This document shows, in pieces, positions 32,321 to 42,064 of a DNA stretch of 64,000 nucleotides. A model generated the notes under the pieces. The model ran no database searches and had not been told where the DNA came from. It was given only the letters and a program-made list of their open reading frames with translations. The position numbers were made by a program, and so were the translations under genes. The DNA is from Paenibacillus soyae (GTDB lineage Bacteria > Bacillota > Bacilli > Paenibacillales > Paenibacillaceae): contig NZ_JANIPJ010000019.1 of the NCBI RefSeq assembly GCF_024623455.1, forward strand, positions 62,001 to 126,000. The letters are read 5' to 3'. Within the stretch, counting starts at the first letter, position 1. Each line of letters starts with the position of its first letter.

Positions 32321-35300
32321 TTATTGCGAGAGCAGCTCCGCCTTCTCCAGAAGACGCATGATCATAACCGCGCCCTCCGCTCGGGAAGCATTCGTCGTCG
32401 GACTAAGCGTCGACGCCGTCTTGCCGTTGATGATGCCGAGGTAGATCGCTTGCGCCATGCTCGTCTTGGCGTACGAGCCGATCTTGCCGCGGTCCGTGAA
32501 GCTTGCCAGGTAAGAGTCCTGCGAGCTCGGCAGACTGATCGACCTGCCTGCGAAGGCCCAAGCCCTCATCATCATGGTGGCCATATCCTGGCGCGTAATG
32601 TAGCTGTTCGGCTTGAAATTGCTGCTGTCCACGCCGTTTACGATCCCGGCTGAAGCCGCCGCTCCAATATAGGCGCCCATAGCTGTATTGGCGTTGACAT
32701 CCTTGAACTTTGCCGCCTCCGCGCGGTTCCCGGTTAACCCGAGGCCTTTGGCGATGTAGCTTGCGAACTCCCCGCGGGTGATCGATTTATCCGGCTCGTA
32801 CTGAGATGCGGTACGGCCTTCCACGATGTACTTGCGTGCCATCATCTGAACGATCGCATTCGCCCAGTGACTGGCCGTATCCGTGAAGCTGGATCCACCC
32901 TTCACCAGCGCGTAAGCGCTGTTTCCTTTGCGCTGGAACGTCGCTGTCGTCACCCCGTTAACCGTCTTAAACGTGGTTGGAACATAGGATAACGTGTTCG
33001 TCACCGGGTCGAGCCATACGACCGCCGTTTCTCTCGGATCGATGCTAGCCGATGTCGAGATCGTGCGGCTCACATATTCGCCGTAGTTTTTAATCTCCTG
33101 TCTGTTCGTGCCATTCACGACGTTCACTTCATAATGAATCGGTCCGGCAACCAACGTCGCCCTGGAGCTCACAAGCATGGTCGTAAGCGCCGACGTCTTG
33201 GAGGTCGAACCTCTCTCCATGCTGATCAGAACGTGATTCGTAATCGCAGACCCGCCTAGCGCTCTGGACAGCTCCGAATAGTTCACCGCGGTTAACGGCA
33301 ATTCGTACGTAGCGTCGCCGTGCTTCACGGCGAAGATGGCGTTGCCTTGCTTCGCCGCGCTCTCGAGCGCGATCACCGGAATCGCGACGGTAGCTGCCCG
33401 TTCGGCTTCCGGCACCGTGAACACGATGCGAGGCTCCTTGAGACCAGCGCCTCTCGCCGTGCTGACCGCTGCAAGGAACTTATCGCTTTTCACCGTATAA
33501 CGGTTAACCGCTGTACCTGTCGACGTCGTATCGGAGGACATCGTCGCTCCGGTTGTTTTGATCCCCACACCGCCCTCTGCCGATTCGAAATCGCCCGTCA
33601 GCCCATCCAGAACGGTGGTTTGATTCAGTGCCGTCATCGAGGTGAACGTCGTTGCAAGCTGGCCGCTGGCCGAGCGGATGCCATCCGTCGCGTTCAGATA
33701 GGTCACGTCGACCTGCTCCCCAACATTCACGATGGGGTTTAACGTGAGCACGACGGTGCTGCCGACGACCTGCACGTTTGTTACCAGCCGGATCGAGCCC
33801 TGCACGCGAACCAGGTAGCTGCTCGCAGTCGGTACATAAGTTGTATTTAATGGCGAATTATAAGTAAGAGTTAGGGCTGTGCCCTTCACAACCGTGCTCT
33901 GAAGCGCCAAGCTTCCGCCCGTCCCCGTTCCGCTATTGGCGGAAATCTGCGTGAAGGACGCCGCGGCATTACCGCTGTAGTCCATCAGGGTATTCGGAAC
34001 CGAGACATACGACACCAGGATGGATTGGCCGCTCGATACACTCGAGTTGAGCGTAAGGATAACCGTGTCGCCCGAGAGCGTAACGCCGCTCACCGCGCGA
34101 GTCTGTCCGTCTGCAGTGATCGAATATTGATAAGCGTTCGGAGTCGAGGTTGGGATCAGCGTCTCGTTGTACTTGATCGTCACCACGCTGCCGACTGCCG
34201 TAATGTACTGCACGTTTGGCGCGCCAATGTCTCCCGTACCGCCGCTACCGCTCGTGACGCTATAGCTGCTGAATGCCGACACGGCGTTGCCCGACGTCCC
34301 ATATAGCGGGTAGCTGCTCGGGCTATAGGTAACACGTACGGACTGGCCGCTCGGAATCGTGCCGCTCAGCGATAATTGAATCGTGCTGCCGCTATGCCAG
34401 ATCGCCGTCGTATTGTAGTTCGTCCCGCCGACTTGTACAGTGAACTGCGTGTACGCATAGGCGCTTGGCGACATCAGCGATTCGCTGAAATTCAGCACGA
34501 CCGTGTTGCCGGAGGACGAACCGCTGGACACGACGGGATTCGTGCTGGTGAACCCGTTCGAGATCTCGATCTTCGAGAGGCTTGCAGCTTCGTTGCCCGT
34601 CAAGTCCTGAACCAATCCCGTGCTCGGCCTGGTATAAGAAAGCTCTACTTTCTGGTTGTAGCCGACCGAGCCGGACAACGTGAGCAGCACCATGTTGCCC
34701 TCGACCTTAACGGACGTTACGTTGCGCGGAGCGCCTGCCACCGTCACATAATAGCTTGCCGGAGACGGCGTCAAGGCGCTATTCAGCGGCTCGTTATAAA
34801 TAAGTCGGATGATGGAGCCGCTAACCTCCGATTTCGATACGGTCGGAGCCGTAGTGTCCCCGCCTTTGGTCAGGAATGACCACTGATACTGATTCTGGAT
34901 GCCGATGAACGCATTGCCGACCAGGTCGGTAATCGCTCCTTCATCGATCGTGATGTGGTAGTTCGCGTCCCTCGTCAGCGTCGTGTCCGGTTTAATGATG
35001 ATTCGTCTGCTGTTGGTCGGATCGACGGTGTATGTACCCACCGCCCCGCTGCCGAAGGAAGTTGTCGGGTTGATCAGAATCCTTTTGGTAGGATCCGTCC
35101 CCTTCATAACCGGTTTATCGAACGTCGCGATAAACTCCGTGCTGGTCGTTACGTCCACCGCGGTGGATCCGCTGGCCGGACTTACGCTGACAAGCATCGG
35201 ACGCACGCCGTCTTGCGTAATCGTAAACTCCCAATCAGACGTGCCGGTTAAGCCTGTAAAGAAATTCCCCTTGCCGTCATGGATCGCGCGATTCCCCATC

Positions 35301-36751
35301 GTCACGTAATACTTCGTATTGCTCAGGAACGGCTTCTCGGGATCGGAGGAAGAGATACGACCGGTCGCGTTAATCGTTAGCTGGGTCGTTCCTCCGCCTG
35401 TCACCCGGGCCGATGTGATCGGGATGGAGCGGAACAGCCCGTTGCCGACCGATTGCCGAATCTCGATATTCCCGCTGTAAGGATACACCGGTTCGTTGAA
35501 CGTCAACACCAGATTCGTATTCGCGTTGGCCGAAGTGCCATATCTAGCCGGCGAATGGCCTGTCACGCTTGGCGGCGAGTTATCATCCCCATAGCCCGTC
35601 GTGAAGTTCCAGATCGTAGCCGCCGTTATGCCGTAGAACCACTGGCTGGCATTGTTCAGCTGGGAGAAAGCGCCCGGCTCGATATACACATAATAAGCCG
35701 TATTGGCCGTTAAATTCGCGGACGGATTAATCGTAACGGTGTCCGTCGCATTATTGACGATAATAGTTGCATGGTTGGCTTGTTCGGAGTACACGGCGAC
35801 ATTGTCGCTGACGCGGCGAATTTCGACCAGCTTGCCTCCGTTCGCCTGTACATCCTGGTCAAACACGATACGCAGATCTGATTCGATCGGCACCAGATTC
35901 GCGTTATCCGCCGGATAGAACGGACTACCCGATGCTAGGTTGACCGGAGCAGCCGCCGTCGTAAACGTCCAGGATACGCCATTAAATGCATTGCCGGACG
36001 CATCCTCGAAGTTGCTGCCTGTGATCCTGACCGTATAGGTTGTAAGAGGCAATAAAGCGCCCTCAGGCGTTATGGTAATCCATTCCGAGCCGCTGCCCGT
36101 CAGACTGGACGATGTGACCGGAATGTGCCGGGTATCGTCCGTCGACTCCAGCGTTATGTATCCGCTCGACGCATAGACGTCTTCGCTGAATTCAATCGTA
36201 ATCGGGCTCGTGATTGAATACGGACCTGGCCCGCTCGGGGAGTAGGAATTCGGCCTTGCAAGCGTTGGCCGAATGGCGTCCTCCGCTTCGACCGTTCGGA
36301 AATTCCATCTGGTGGCGCTCTGAATTCCCGCGTATGGCGCGTTATTGGACACATTCAGGAAAGCTCCCGCATCCACAAGCACGTAATACTCCGTATTCAG
36401 GGCAAACTTATTGGAGGTTAAGGATAGAGCAGGATTGATAATAGCTTCGCGTTGACCGCTGATGGTCACTTTGCCGGAGCCCATGCCGATCGACTCGACC
36501 AGCACATTGTCCGTGGAACGATAGATGTCGATTGATGCCGTCGAAGCTCCCAGCTTCACGTTCTCGTCGAACAGGATCCGAAGATCCGTCCCGAGCGGCA
36601 CGCTCGTCAGATTATCGGCTGGATAGAAGCTTTGGGCGACGGGTCCTCCTATAGCCGCTTCCGCGATCTTTGGAGCGGACCAGCCTGGCAGGCCAAGCTG
36701 CAGGAGCATCGCGACGGCCAGTAACAAGGACAGCTTGCGGGTACGATTCAT
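32321..36751 (-). CDS. Large Ig-like repeat surface protein with three SLH domains
   Basis: Signal peptide (LSLLLAVAMLLQLGLPGWS), then bacterial Ig-like (Big_5-type) modules from about residue 40, seen as repeats of the form ...FDENVKLG..., ...ITFSEDVYA..., LTFNEPVYPYSG and FDKPVMKG. Later modules are SwmB/fibronectin-like (NVTSVKVEGNMVLLTL, and so on). Three SLH domains end the protein (SFTDTASHWANAIVQMMA, FKDVNANTAMGAYIGAAAS, SFTDRGKIGSYAKTSMAQA), which bind pyruvylated wall polymer. 1476 residues from the ATG with GAGGAG 10 bases upstream. Probably a structural or adhesive surface protein; no enzyme signature found. Confidence 0.9.
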   Translation of the reverse strand: MNRTRKLSLLLAVAMLLQLGLPGWSAPKIAEAAIGGPVAQSFYPADNLTSVPLGTDLRILFDENVKLGASTASIDIYRSTDNVLVESIGMGSGKVTISGQREAIINPALSLTSNKFALNTEYYVLVDAGAFLNVSNNAPYAGIQSATRWNFRTVEAEDAIRPTLARPNSYSPSGPGPYSITSPITIEFSEDVYASSGYITLESTDDTRHIPVTSSSLTGSGSEWITITPEGALLPLTTYTVRITGSNFEDASGNAFNGVSWTFTTAAAPVNLASGSPFYPADNANLVPIESDLRIVFDQDVQANGGKLVEIRRVSDNVAVYSEQANHATIIVNNATDTVTINPSANLTANTAYYVYIEPGAFSQLNNASQWFYGITAATIWNFTTGYGDDNSPPSVTGHSPARYGTSANANTNLVLTFNEPVYPYSGNIEIRQSVGNGLFRSIPITSARVTGGGTTQLTINATGRISSSDPEKPFLSNTKYYVTMGNRAIHDGKGNFFTGLTGTSDWEFTITQDGVRPMLVSVSPASGSTAVDVTTSTEFIATFDKPVMKGTDPTKRILINPTTSFGSGAVGTYTVDPTNSRRIIIKPDTTLTRDANYHITIDEGAITDLVGNAFIGIQNQYQWSFLTKGGDTTAPTVSKSEVSGSIIRLIYNEPLNSALTPSPASYYVTVAGAPRNVTSVKVEGNMVLLTLSGSVGYNQKVELSYTRPSTGLVQDLTGNEAASLSKIEISNGFTSTNPVVSSGSSSGNTVVLNFSESLMSPSAYAYTQFTVQVGGTNYNTTAIWHSGSTIQLSLSGTIPSGQSVRVTYSPSSYPLYGTSGNAVSAFSSYSVTSGSGGTGDIGAPNVQYITAVGSVVTIKYNETLIPTSTPNAYQYSITADGQTRAVSGVTLSGDTVILTLNSSVSSGQSILVSYVSVPNTLMDYSGNAAASFTQISANSGTGTGGSLALQSTVVKGTALTLTYNSPLNTTYVPTASSYLVRVQGSIRLVTNVQVVGSTVVLTLNPIVNVGEQVDVTYLNATDGIRSASGQLATTFTSMTALNQTTVLDGLTGDFESAEGGVGIKTTGATMSSDTTSTGTAVNRYTVKSDKFLAAVSTARGAGLKEPRIVFTVPEAERAATVAIPVIALESAAKQGNAIFAVKHGDATYELPLTAVNYSELSRALGGSAITNHVLISMERGSTSKTSALTTMLVSSRATLVAGPIHYEVNVVNGTNRQEIKNYGEYVSRTISTSASIDPRETAVVWLDPVTNTLSYVPTTFKTVNGVTTATFQRKGNSAYALVKGGSSFTDTASHWANAIVQMMARKYIVEGRTASQYEPDKSITRGEFASYIAKGLGLTGNRAEAAKFKDVNANTAMGAYIGAAASAGIVNGVDSSNFKPNSYITRQDMATMMMRAWAFAGRSISLPSSQDSYLASFTDRGKIGSYAKTSMAQAIYLGIINGKTASTLSPTTNASRAEGAVMIMRLLEKAELLSQ

Positions 36752-36877
36752 TTCATGTTCACTCCTCAAAATTTAACACTCGTACCATATTTGTCGGCTT
36801 AAAGTGAAGGAAAATTTAGGGCAAGTGGTTTATTGATCCGTTTTATGTCATTAGACCCATGGAAGACATGCCAAAAA

Positions 36878-36920
36878 ACGCCGCTTCACCCTCTTGTACC
36901 AAGACGGATGAAACGGCGTT
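36878..36920 (-). terminator. Terminator after metK
   Basis: Arms AACGCCGCTTCA/TGAAACGGCGTT pair with one mismatch and are followed by TTTTTTGG on the minus strand. It stands between metK and the SLH protein gene. Confidence 0.75.
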
Positions 36921-36953
36921 GCGGTTGCGCTGAGTACAGCGCCAATTATTGGA

Positions 36954-38156
36954 TTACAGGCCAGCGCCGGTTTTCAGCAGCTCGGCTTTGTCTACGCGCT
37001 CCCAAGGGAGATCGATGTCGGTACGGCCGAAGTGGCCGTATGCCGCTGTCTTCGCGTAGATCGGACGGCGAAGGTCCAGCATCTTGATGATGCCCGCAGG
37101 GCGTAGGTCGAAGTTCTCCGTAATCAGCTCAACGAGCTTCTCTTCGGATACTTTGCCCGTGCCGTAAGTGTCGACATTGATGGAAACTGGCTTCGCTACG
37201 CCGATCGCGTAAGCAAGCTGAATTTCGCATTTGTCGGCAAGGCCTGCCGCAACGATGTTCTTCGCCACGTAACGAGCCGCGTAAGCCGCGGAACGGTCAA
37301 CCTTCGTTGGATCCTTGCCGGAGAACGCGCCGCCGCCATGGCGAGCGTAGCCGCCGTAAGTATCGACGATGATTTTGCGGCCAGTCAGACCGGCATCGCC
37401 TTGAGGACCACCGATAACGAAACGGCCAGTCGGGTTGATGAAATATTTGGTTTCGGAATCCAGCCACTCTTCAGGAACAACAGGCTTGATTACATGCTCC
37501 ATGACGTCGCGTTGGATTTGCTCCAGCGTAATTTCTTCTGCATGCTGCGTGGAAACGACGATCGTGTCGACGCGTACCGGCTTGCCGTCCACGTATTCGA
37601 TCGTTACTTGCGTCTTACCATCCGGACGGAGGTAACCGAGCGTATCGTTCTTACGCACTTCGGACAAGCGGCGAGCGATGCGGTGCGACAGGGCGATTGG
37701 CAGAGGCATAAGCTCCGGCGTCTCGTTCGTCGCGAAACCGAACATCAGGCCTTGGTCGCCTGCGCCGATGTCTTCGTTCTCTTGCTTCATGTCTTTGCCG
37801 TCGCGCGTCTCAAGCGCTGCGTTAACGCCTTGCGCGATATCCGCGGATTGCTCGTTCAGGGATGTCAGAACGGCGCAAGTGCTGTGGTCGAAGCCGAACT
37901 TCGCGCGCGTGTAGCCGATTTCCTTGATCGTGCGGCGGGCAATGGAAGAAATATCGATGAAATCCGCGCGGCTGCTGATTTCGCCAATAACAAGCACAAG
38001 GCCCGTTGCTACCGAAACTTCGCACGCTACGCGCGCATTAGGGTCTGCTTCCAGGAATGCGTCCAGTACGGCGTCCGAGATCTGGTCGCAGATCTTATCC
38101 GGATGTCCTTCCGTTACTGATTCCGATGTGAATAAGTGGCGTCCTTTTACCGACAT
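36954..38156 (-). CDS. metK: S-adenosylmethionine synthase
   Basis: Makes SAM from methionine and ATP. All landmarks are present: [40 protein letters not shown] and [15 protein letters not shown]. 400 residues, a normal length. ATG start chosen with AGGAGG nine bases upstream. Preceded by a strong promoter and then an intrinsic terminator. A SAM-I riboswitch was looked for in the leader and not seen, which is unusual among Bacillales for metK. Confidence 0.97.
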   Translation of the reverse strand: MSVKGRHLFTSESVTEGHPDKICDQISDAVLDAFLEADPNARVACEVSVATGLVLVIGEISSRADFIDISSIARRTIKEIGYTRAKFGFDHSTCAVLTSLNEQSADIAQGVNAALETRDGKDMKQENEDIGAGDQGLMFGFATNETPELMPLPIALSHRIARRLSEVRKNDTLGYLRPDGKTQVTIEYVDGKPVRVDTIVVSTQHAEEITLEQIQRDVMEHVIKPVVPEEWLDSETKYFINPTGRFVIGGPQGDAGLTGRKIIVDTYGGYARHGGGAFSGKDPTKVDRSAAYAARYVAKNIVAAGLADKCEIQLAYAIGVAKPVSINVDTYGTGKVSEEKLVELITENFDLRPAGIIKMLDLRRPIYAKTAAYGHFGRTDIDLPWERVDKAELLKTGAGL

Positions 38157-38216
38157 TCGTATCAACCTCCTACAACCTTAGTATTGAATAAGTGCGTTGG
38201 TTCTACACAAAAAACG

Positions 38217-38241
38217 AACCTTTTCCGCGAAGGAAAAGGTT
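38217..38241 (-). terminator. Intrinsic terminator inside the metK leader
   Basis: Perfect 10-base stem AACCTTTTCC/GGAAAAGGTT, five-base loop GCGAA, then CG and TTTTTT on the minus strand. It sits about 20 bases after the predicted transcription start and 60 bases before the metK ATG. It would also end transcripts from the upstream spore-protein gene. Confidence 0.85.
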
Positions 38242-38268
38242 GTCACACAACTCTTCTTCTAAAAAGTT

Positions 38269-38297
38269 ATAATACCGAAAATGTCGCATAGTGTCAA
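38269..38297 (-). promoter_or_regulatory. Sigma-A promoter upstream of metK
   Basis: TTGACA, 17-base spacer, TATTAT on the minus strand: the -35 is perfect and the -10 has one mismatch. It lies between the spore-protein stop and the terminator, so transcripts from it meet the hairpin almost at once. Confidence 0.8.
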
Positions 38298-38315
38298 TGG
38301 ACGCCACACGGTTGT

Positions 38316-38597
38316 TTAGAGCGTGAAACCCCCACCCAGCACGGATTCCGCCTGAGCGATCAGACGCTTCGTAATCTCGCCGCCGACCGAGCCCGCTTGA
38401 CGTGTCGAAATCTCAGACCAATGCACACGGCCTGCTCCGCCGCTTGGCGCCGCGCCAAGCTCTCCGGCGAATTCCGTATCCTCCGATCCGGTTGCGAAGC
38501 TTGGCTGCATCAAACCAAATTCCGCCGCAATTTCATACTTCATTTGATCCAGGGCAGCTTTACAAGTAGGCACAACCACTTTATTCGAACGACTCAT
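38316..38597 (-). CDS. Alpha/beta-type small acid-soluble spore protein, with internal insert
   Basis: Spore DNA-binding protein. The two conserved blocks are clear: KAALDQMKYEIAAEFG (with the GPR protease site) and QAGSVGGEITKRLIAQAE. Usually they are close together in a 60-70 residue protein; here about 35 residues (Ser/Gly/Glu/Ala-rich) separate them, making 93 residues. ATG chosen with GAGGTG seven bases upstream. A possible sigma-G-type signal, CATCATA with a GGATA 17 bases before it, lies just upstream. Expected to be made in the forespore. Confidence 0.88.
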   Translation of the reverse strand: MSRSNKVVVPTCKAALDQMKYEIAAEFGLMQPSFATGSEDTEFAGELGAAPSGGAGRVHWSEISTRQAGSVGGEITKRLIAQAESVLGGGFTL

Positions 38598-38738
38598 GTT
38601 GAGACACCTCCGGGATATGATGATTACATCCCTATTGTGTATCCTCATCGCCTCGCTCAAGCGTGCTTTCTGTTGTCATTCCGAGCAAAAAGTAGCACCT
38701 TTCCCACCTGCCGTAGATCGCTGCCAATTAAGGTAAAA

Positions 38739-38785
38739 CAAAGCAAGCTGCCACAGCCAGGTAAGGCATGCAGCAGCTTGCTTTG
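38739..38785 (-). terminator. Terminator after the 173-residue secreted protein gene
   Basis: Perfect 13-base arms CAAAGCAAGCTGC/GCAGCTTGCTTTG; T-rich sequence follows on the minus strand. Confidence 0.8.
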
Positions 38786-38795
38786 AAAAGAATCA

Positions 38796-39317
38796 TTATT
38801 TGATGGTATAAGTGCCTCTCACCATCAGGGTGAGCGGAACGGTTTCGTCCGGATGGCCCTTGATGCCGCGACCGTCGCGAGGGAACCAGATCAAATGGTT
38901 GGTCGGCACGTCCTTGCCGCTCTTGATGTCGATACCACCCGTCAAGTCGGAGATGCCGTTCGAATCGGAGCTGTACGCGACCGCCTTGCCCACTCGCACG
39001 ACTGCCTCTCCGCCGGCCGACACCATCAGCGTCTTGCCGACAGGCAGCTCCACGATCTCCAGCGCCGAAGCCTCGGTACCACCGGATCCCGTCGATCCCC
39101 CCGTACTGCCGCCGGTCGAGCCGCCAGGTGCCGTTACTCCACCGCTCAGCTTCGCGATCTGCTCATCGACGTAGCTCTTCGTCACAACAGGATCCTCTAT
39201 CGTACCAGGCGTAATCGCCGAATCTGCCTCAAGCGGCTGCGCCATTGTCATGCCCACCCACACGCCAGCCGTCACGATCACAGCCGCGCCAAGAACCTTT
39301 AGTGCTTTTTGTTTCAA
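38796..39317 (-). CDS. Secreted or membrane-tethered protein of unknown function
   Basis: A 173-residue protein with an N-terminal hydrophobic segment (KVLGAAVIVTAGVWVGM), a short coiled region, a Gly/Ser/Thr-rich linker (residues 60-82) and a C-terminal beta-rich domain (PVGKTLMVSAGGEAVVRVG, and so on). No recognised family. TTG start with AGGAG nine bases upstream. A 13-base perfect palindrome is directly upstream of its RBS. Probably extracellular by its signal-like N-terminus. Confidence 0.65.
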   Translation of the reverse strand: MKQKALKVLGAAVIVTAGVWVGMTMAQPLEADSAITPGTIEDPVVTKSYVDEQIAKLSGGVTAPGGSTGGSTGGSTGSGGTEASALEIVELPVGKTLMVSAGGEAVVRVGKAVAYSSDSNGISDLTGGIDIKSGKDVPTNHLIWFPRDGRGIKGHPDETVPLTLMVRGTYTIK

Positions 39318-39332
39318 TGCAGTGCTCTCCTC

Positions 39333-39361
39333 TCTAGTATCCTATTAGATAGGATACTAGA
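39333..39361 (-). promoter_or_regulatory. Perfect 13-base palindrome before the RBS
   Basis: TCTAGTATCCTAT and ATAGGATACTAGA arms with a three-base loop, between the stop of the 827-residue protein gene and the RBS of the 173-residue one. It could be an mRNA-processing stem, a rho-independent stem without a T run, or an operator. No T run follows it. Confidence 0.6.
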
Positions 39362-39384
39362 TTTGAGGGAGGATGTGTAGTCAT

Positions 39385-41868
39385 TTACTTATCTTCTAAT
39401 GGGCGATCGGCATAAAACCATTTCACTTCTCTTGAAGCAAGTAACATTTTATTAGTACCAAAAGCAACGTATATATTTACTTTATAAGTCTGGAAGCTGT
39501 TGATCTTTGTCATCATCTTATCGTCTGCATAGAATATCGGCAACCTAATGTCAGCACCTTCAGAAAGATTTCCGTCTCCTGTCGCTCCGAGTGTAAATTC
39601 TTTCGAATATGTCGCTTTAGCTGAACCTTGATCTACAAATTCCACTAATACCTTTTGATCTTTTGGAACAAACTGATAACTAGTATCCTTAGCTAAGCTA
39701 TACTTAAGGTTTAATTTTATTCCTTTATAGAGAAAATCATTTTCTATCTCTATATCAGAATTAATCTCGGTTATGTCTAATGTATAACCACCAAATTCTA
39801 TACCCTGCATCTTATCGTCTAATACTTGTGTCTGTGTTTTCATATTATACGCTACAGGACTCACCAGCAGCTGATCCGTTTGTTCTCCAGTTCCTATTGG
39901 TAAGGCCTGACCTACATACATCTTGTAATTTGCTGCGTTAAATCCCGTTGGAAGCAAGCCATATGCCGCGTACAATACTTTGCCATTCGGTAAAACCTTG
40001 TCTGCAATAGCAGTGAATGTAACAGGAACCAGGATACCCTCTGAATCCTCTAAATACCCACCGAGTTGAGTTACATTTGATGTACGAATTTCTTTATTCA
40101 CCAAATCGAATTCACCGTAGAAATAAGTATTACCTTGTGTCTCACTGATACTGGCTTTTTTTACATGTATACTTGCTCTTCTACCTACATTATCAACCAC
40201 ATATGGAGATGATACAGATTGACCAACTGTTTCAGGGAGCCGTCCTTTATACTGATACAGTTTTTTACTTTGGTCGGTTAATTTCTGTGTTAATACAAAG
40301 GCAACATCATTAATTTGAGCGGTGTATGGAATTTTAGTATAAACTGCTATTTGGTGCTTCGACTTAGGAGCTAAATTTATTGAATTGTCTAGCGAAACTT
40401 CACTTGTTGTTGTCTCAACTTGCACTCCATCTGCCAGGTAATAACCCGACAATGATGGGATTTTAATGGCTTTGTCGGTATTGTTGGTAATGGATAATTG
40501 CGCAACTAGGATATCATCCGTGTCATCAGGTATCCGGTTAACTGAAATAAGATCTACTTGATAATCTTTTGTACGATATATATTATCCGTATTGTCTGGA
40601 AGATCAGCACTACTAAGCGCATACAATCCGATAATATTACTATTCTTTCCTTCCGAGTCGCTTTGTTTCATAACCAACTTACTTTTATTTAAATCTAAAT
40701 CATTTGGTACATATCCCTTGAGTTGAAGCTCAGATTCGATATTCGGTAACAACTTAGTTGTTTCCTCTTTAATGTATTCTAATGGATACTGTGTTCCATT
40801 AGCTGTTTCAATAAGAAATTGATAATTTGATGTATCTACGGACTTACTACCTATGTTTTTAAGTTGAAAAGCAATGACGGCTTCTTGTCGGTTATCACTG
40901 CTTGTCAAATCAGAACTAACTACAAGAGTCTCAACGTTTTGTTCATTAATTACTACAGTTTGAGACTTATCGACAGCAGTTGGTTTTGTTGCAGTTAAAT
41001 TCGGTACCGTAAACACCCCAAGTGGAATATCCAATTTACTTGTCTCATCAGCAACTGCCGGAACTAAAGTCAATCCTTTCGTAATCGCTGAGTTAGGCAC
41101 AGTTACGTTTAAGAATATAATCACTTTACCTTTTGAAGCTAAGTTTGTTTGTAGTGAGGATGCCGACGCTTTATAAACAGACCAATCGGATGTCTGGACA
41201 TAGAAACTGAGTTTACTAAGATCAACGGCTTTTGCACTTGTGTTATTGATTTCAAAACGAAGAGTTGCATTCGTATTCACTTGGTCCTTAGTTGCAACAT
41301 AAGACTTCAATGTTCCACTCAAAATGGAGTTGCTTAGTAAAAATGAACCTGCTTTATTTACATCTGTAGCTCCGGTCATTGTTGCTGGAGTTGTGATCGA
41401 ACCCAATAAACGCTCATAATTCGCAACGTTAAAATCCCACTTCACAATGTCATACTTTATATCACTTATTTTTGTTTGTGTATCTACATAAGCATAATAG
41501 GTTAAATACGAAGTGGAGCCAGGTACTACCGTTCCTTTATTTTTATCCGATTCTAATAACTTAATCTTGTAGTTTTTACCCGATTTATTTTTAACTCGAA
41601 CCCAATAATCGAGCAAATCGATGGGACTTGTTCCCGAGTTTTTGATGGCTACTGTAAAGGCCAAAAGCTTTCCTTCTTCTTGAACTAATATCTGAGCATC
41701 TCTAATAGTTAAGTATACATTCTGCTCAAGCTTCACTTGCTGCTTGGCTAATGTTTCTTGAACACTTGCTGCCTCAATAATTAAAGAATTCGAAATCGGG
41801 ACCGCAGTAATAAACATTGCTGATGTTATCCCCGTTATCGCTACTTTTTTCCACAACTTGCTGTTCAC
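39385..41868 (-). CDS. Secreted protein with six Ig-like repeats, unknown function
   Basis: Signal peptide at residues 1-34 (WKKVAITGITSAMFITAV). About six tandem modules of ~115-130 residues follow, each opening with a short strand set and a pattern like AVxIxNxGxxxIDLxxYxVxV and then PxSxxxLxxYAYVxTxxxISDxxY. This resembles the DUF4352/telobox-like beta-sandwich, though I do not claim membership. No SLH, sortase or enzyme motif. GTG start with GGGGG upstream. The gene is clearly AT-richer than those around it. Confidence 0.7.
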   Translation of the reverse strand: MNSKLWKKVAITGITSAMFITAVPISNSLIIEAASVQETLAKQQVKLEQNVYLTIRDAQILVQEEGKLLAFTVAIKNSGTSPIDLLDYWVRVKNKSGKNYKIKLLESDKNKGTVVPGSTSYLTYYAYVDTQTKISDIKYDIVKWDFNVANYERLLGSITTPATMTGATDVNKAGSFLLSNSILSGTLKSYVATKDQVNTNATLRFEINNTSAKAVDLSKLSFYVQTSDWSVYKASASSLQTNLASKGKVIIFLNVTVPNSAITKGLTLVPAVADETSKLDIPLGVFTVPNLTATKPTAVDKSQTVVINEQNVETLVVSSDLTSSDNRQEAVIAFQLKNIGSKSVDTSNYQFLIETANGTQYPLEYIKEETTKLLPNIESELQLKGYVPNDLDLNKSKLVMKQSDSEGKNSNIIGLYALSSADLPDNTDNIYRTKDYQVDLISVNRIPDDTDDILVAQLSITNNTDKAIKIPSLSGYYLADGVQVETTTSEVSLDNSINLAPKSKHQIAVYTKIPYTAQINDVAFVLTQKLTDQSKKLYQYKGRLPETVGQSVSSPYVVDNVGRRASIHVKKASISETQGNTYFYGEFDLVNKEIRTSNVTQLGGYLEDSEGILVPVTFTAIADKVLPNGKVLYAAYGLLPTGFNAANYKMYVGQALPIGTGEQTDQLLVSPVAYNMKTQTQVLDDKMQGIEFGGYTLDITEINSDIEIENDFLYKGIKLNLKYSLAKDTSYQFVPKDQKVLVEFVDQGSAKATYSKEFTLGATGDGNLSEGADIRLPIFYADDKMMTKINSFQTYKVNIYVAFGTNKMLLASREVKWFYADRPLEDK

Positions 41869-42012
41869 ACCATTACCCCCTTCACCATATATAACCTTAA
41901 ACGTTTTTAAACTACTTTTTGTTTCTTAAATGCAAGAAATTTATTGATCTCTTTCGTTCGATTTCAATATGTATAATAAATCAACATTATGAACACCATA
42001 TGAATAAAAAAA

Positions 42013-42035
42013 AGAACCCGGAAAACCCGGGTTCT
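42013..42035 (-). terminator. Terminator after the S-layer protein gene
   Basis: Nine-base stem AGAACCCGG/CCGGGTTCT, a five-base loop and eight T on the minus strand, 30 bases after the stop codon. Confidence 0.9.
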
Positions 42036-42064
42036 CTTTTTACATGATTGCTCTTAATTTTGAA

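Noticed and set aside
38161-38315. SAM-I riboswitch before metK
   Set aside because: Too little space and none of the conserved S-box segments. Only a promoter and hairpin are present.
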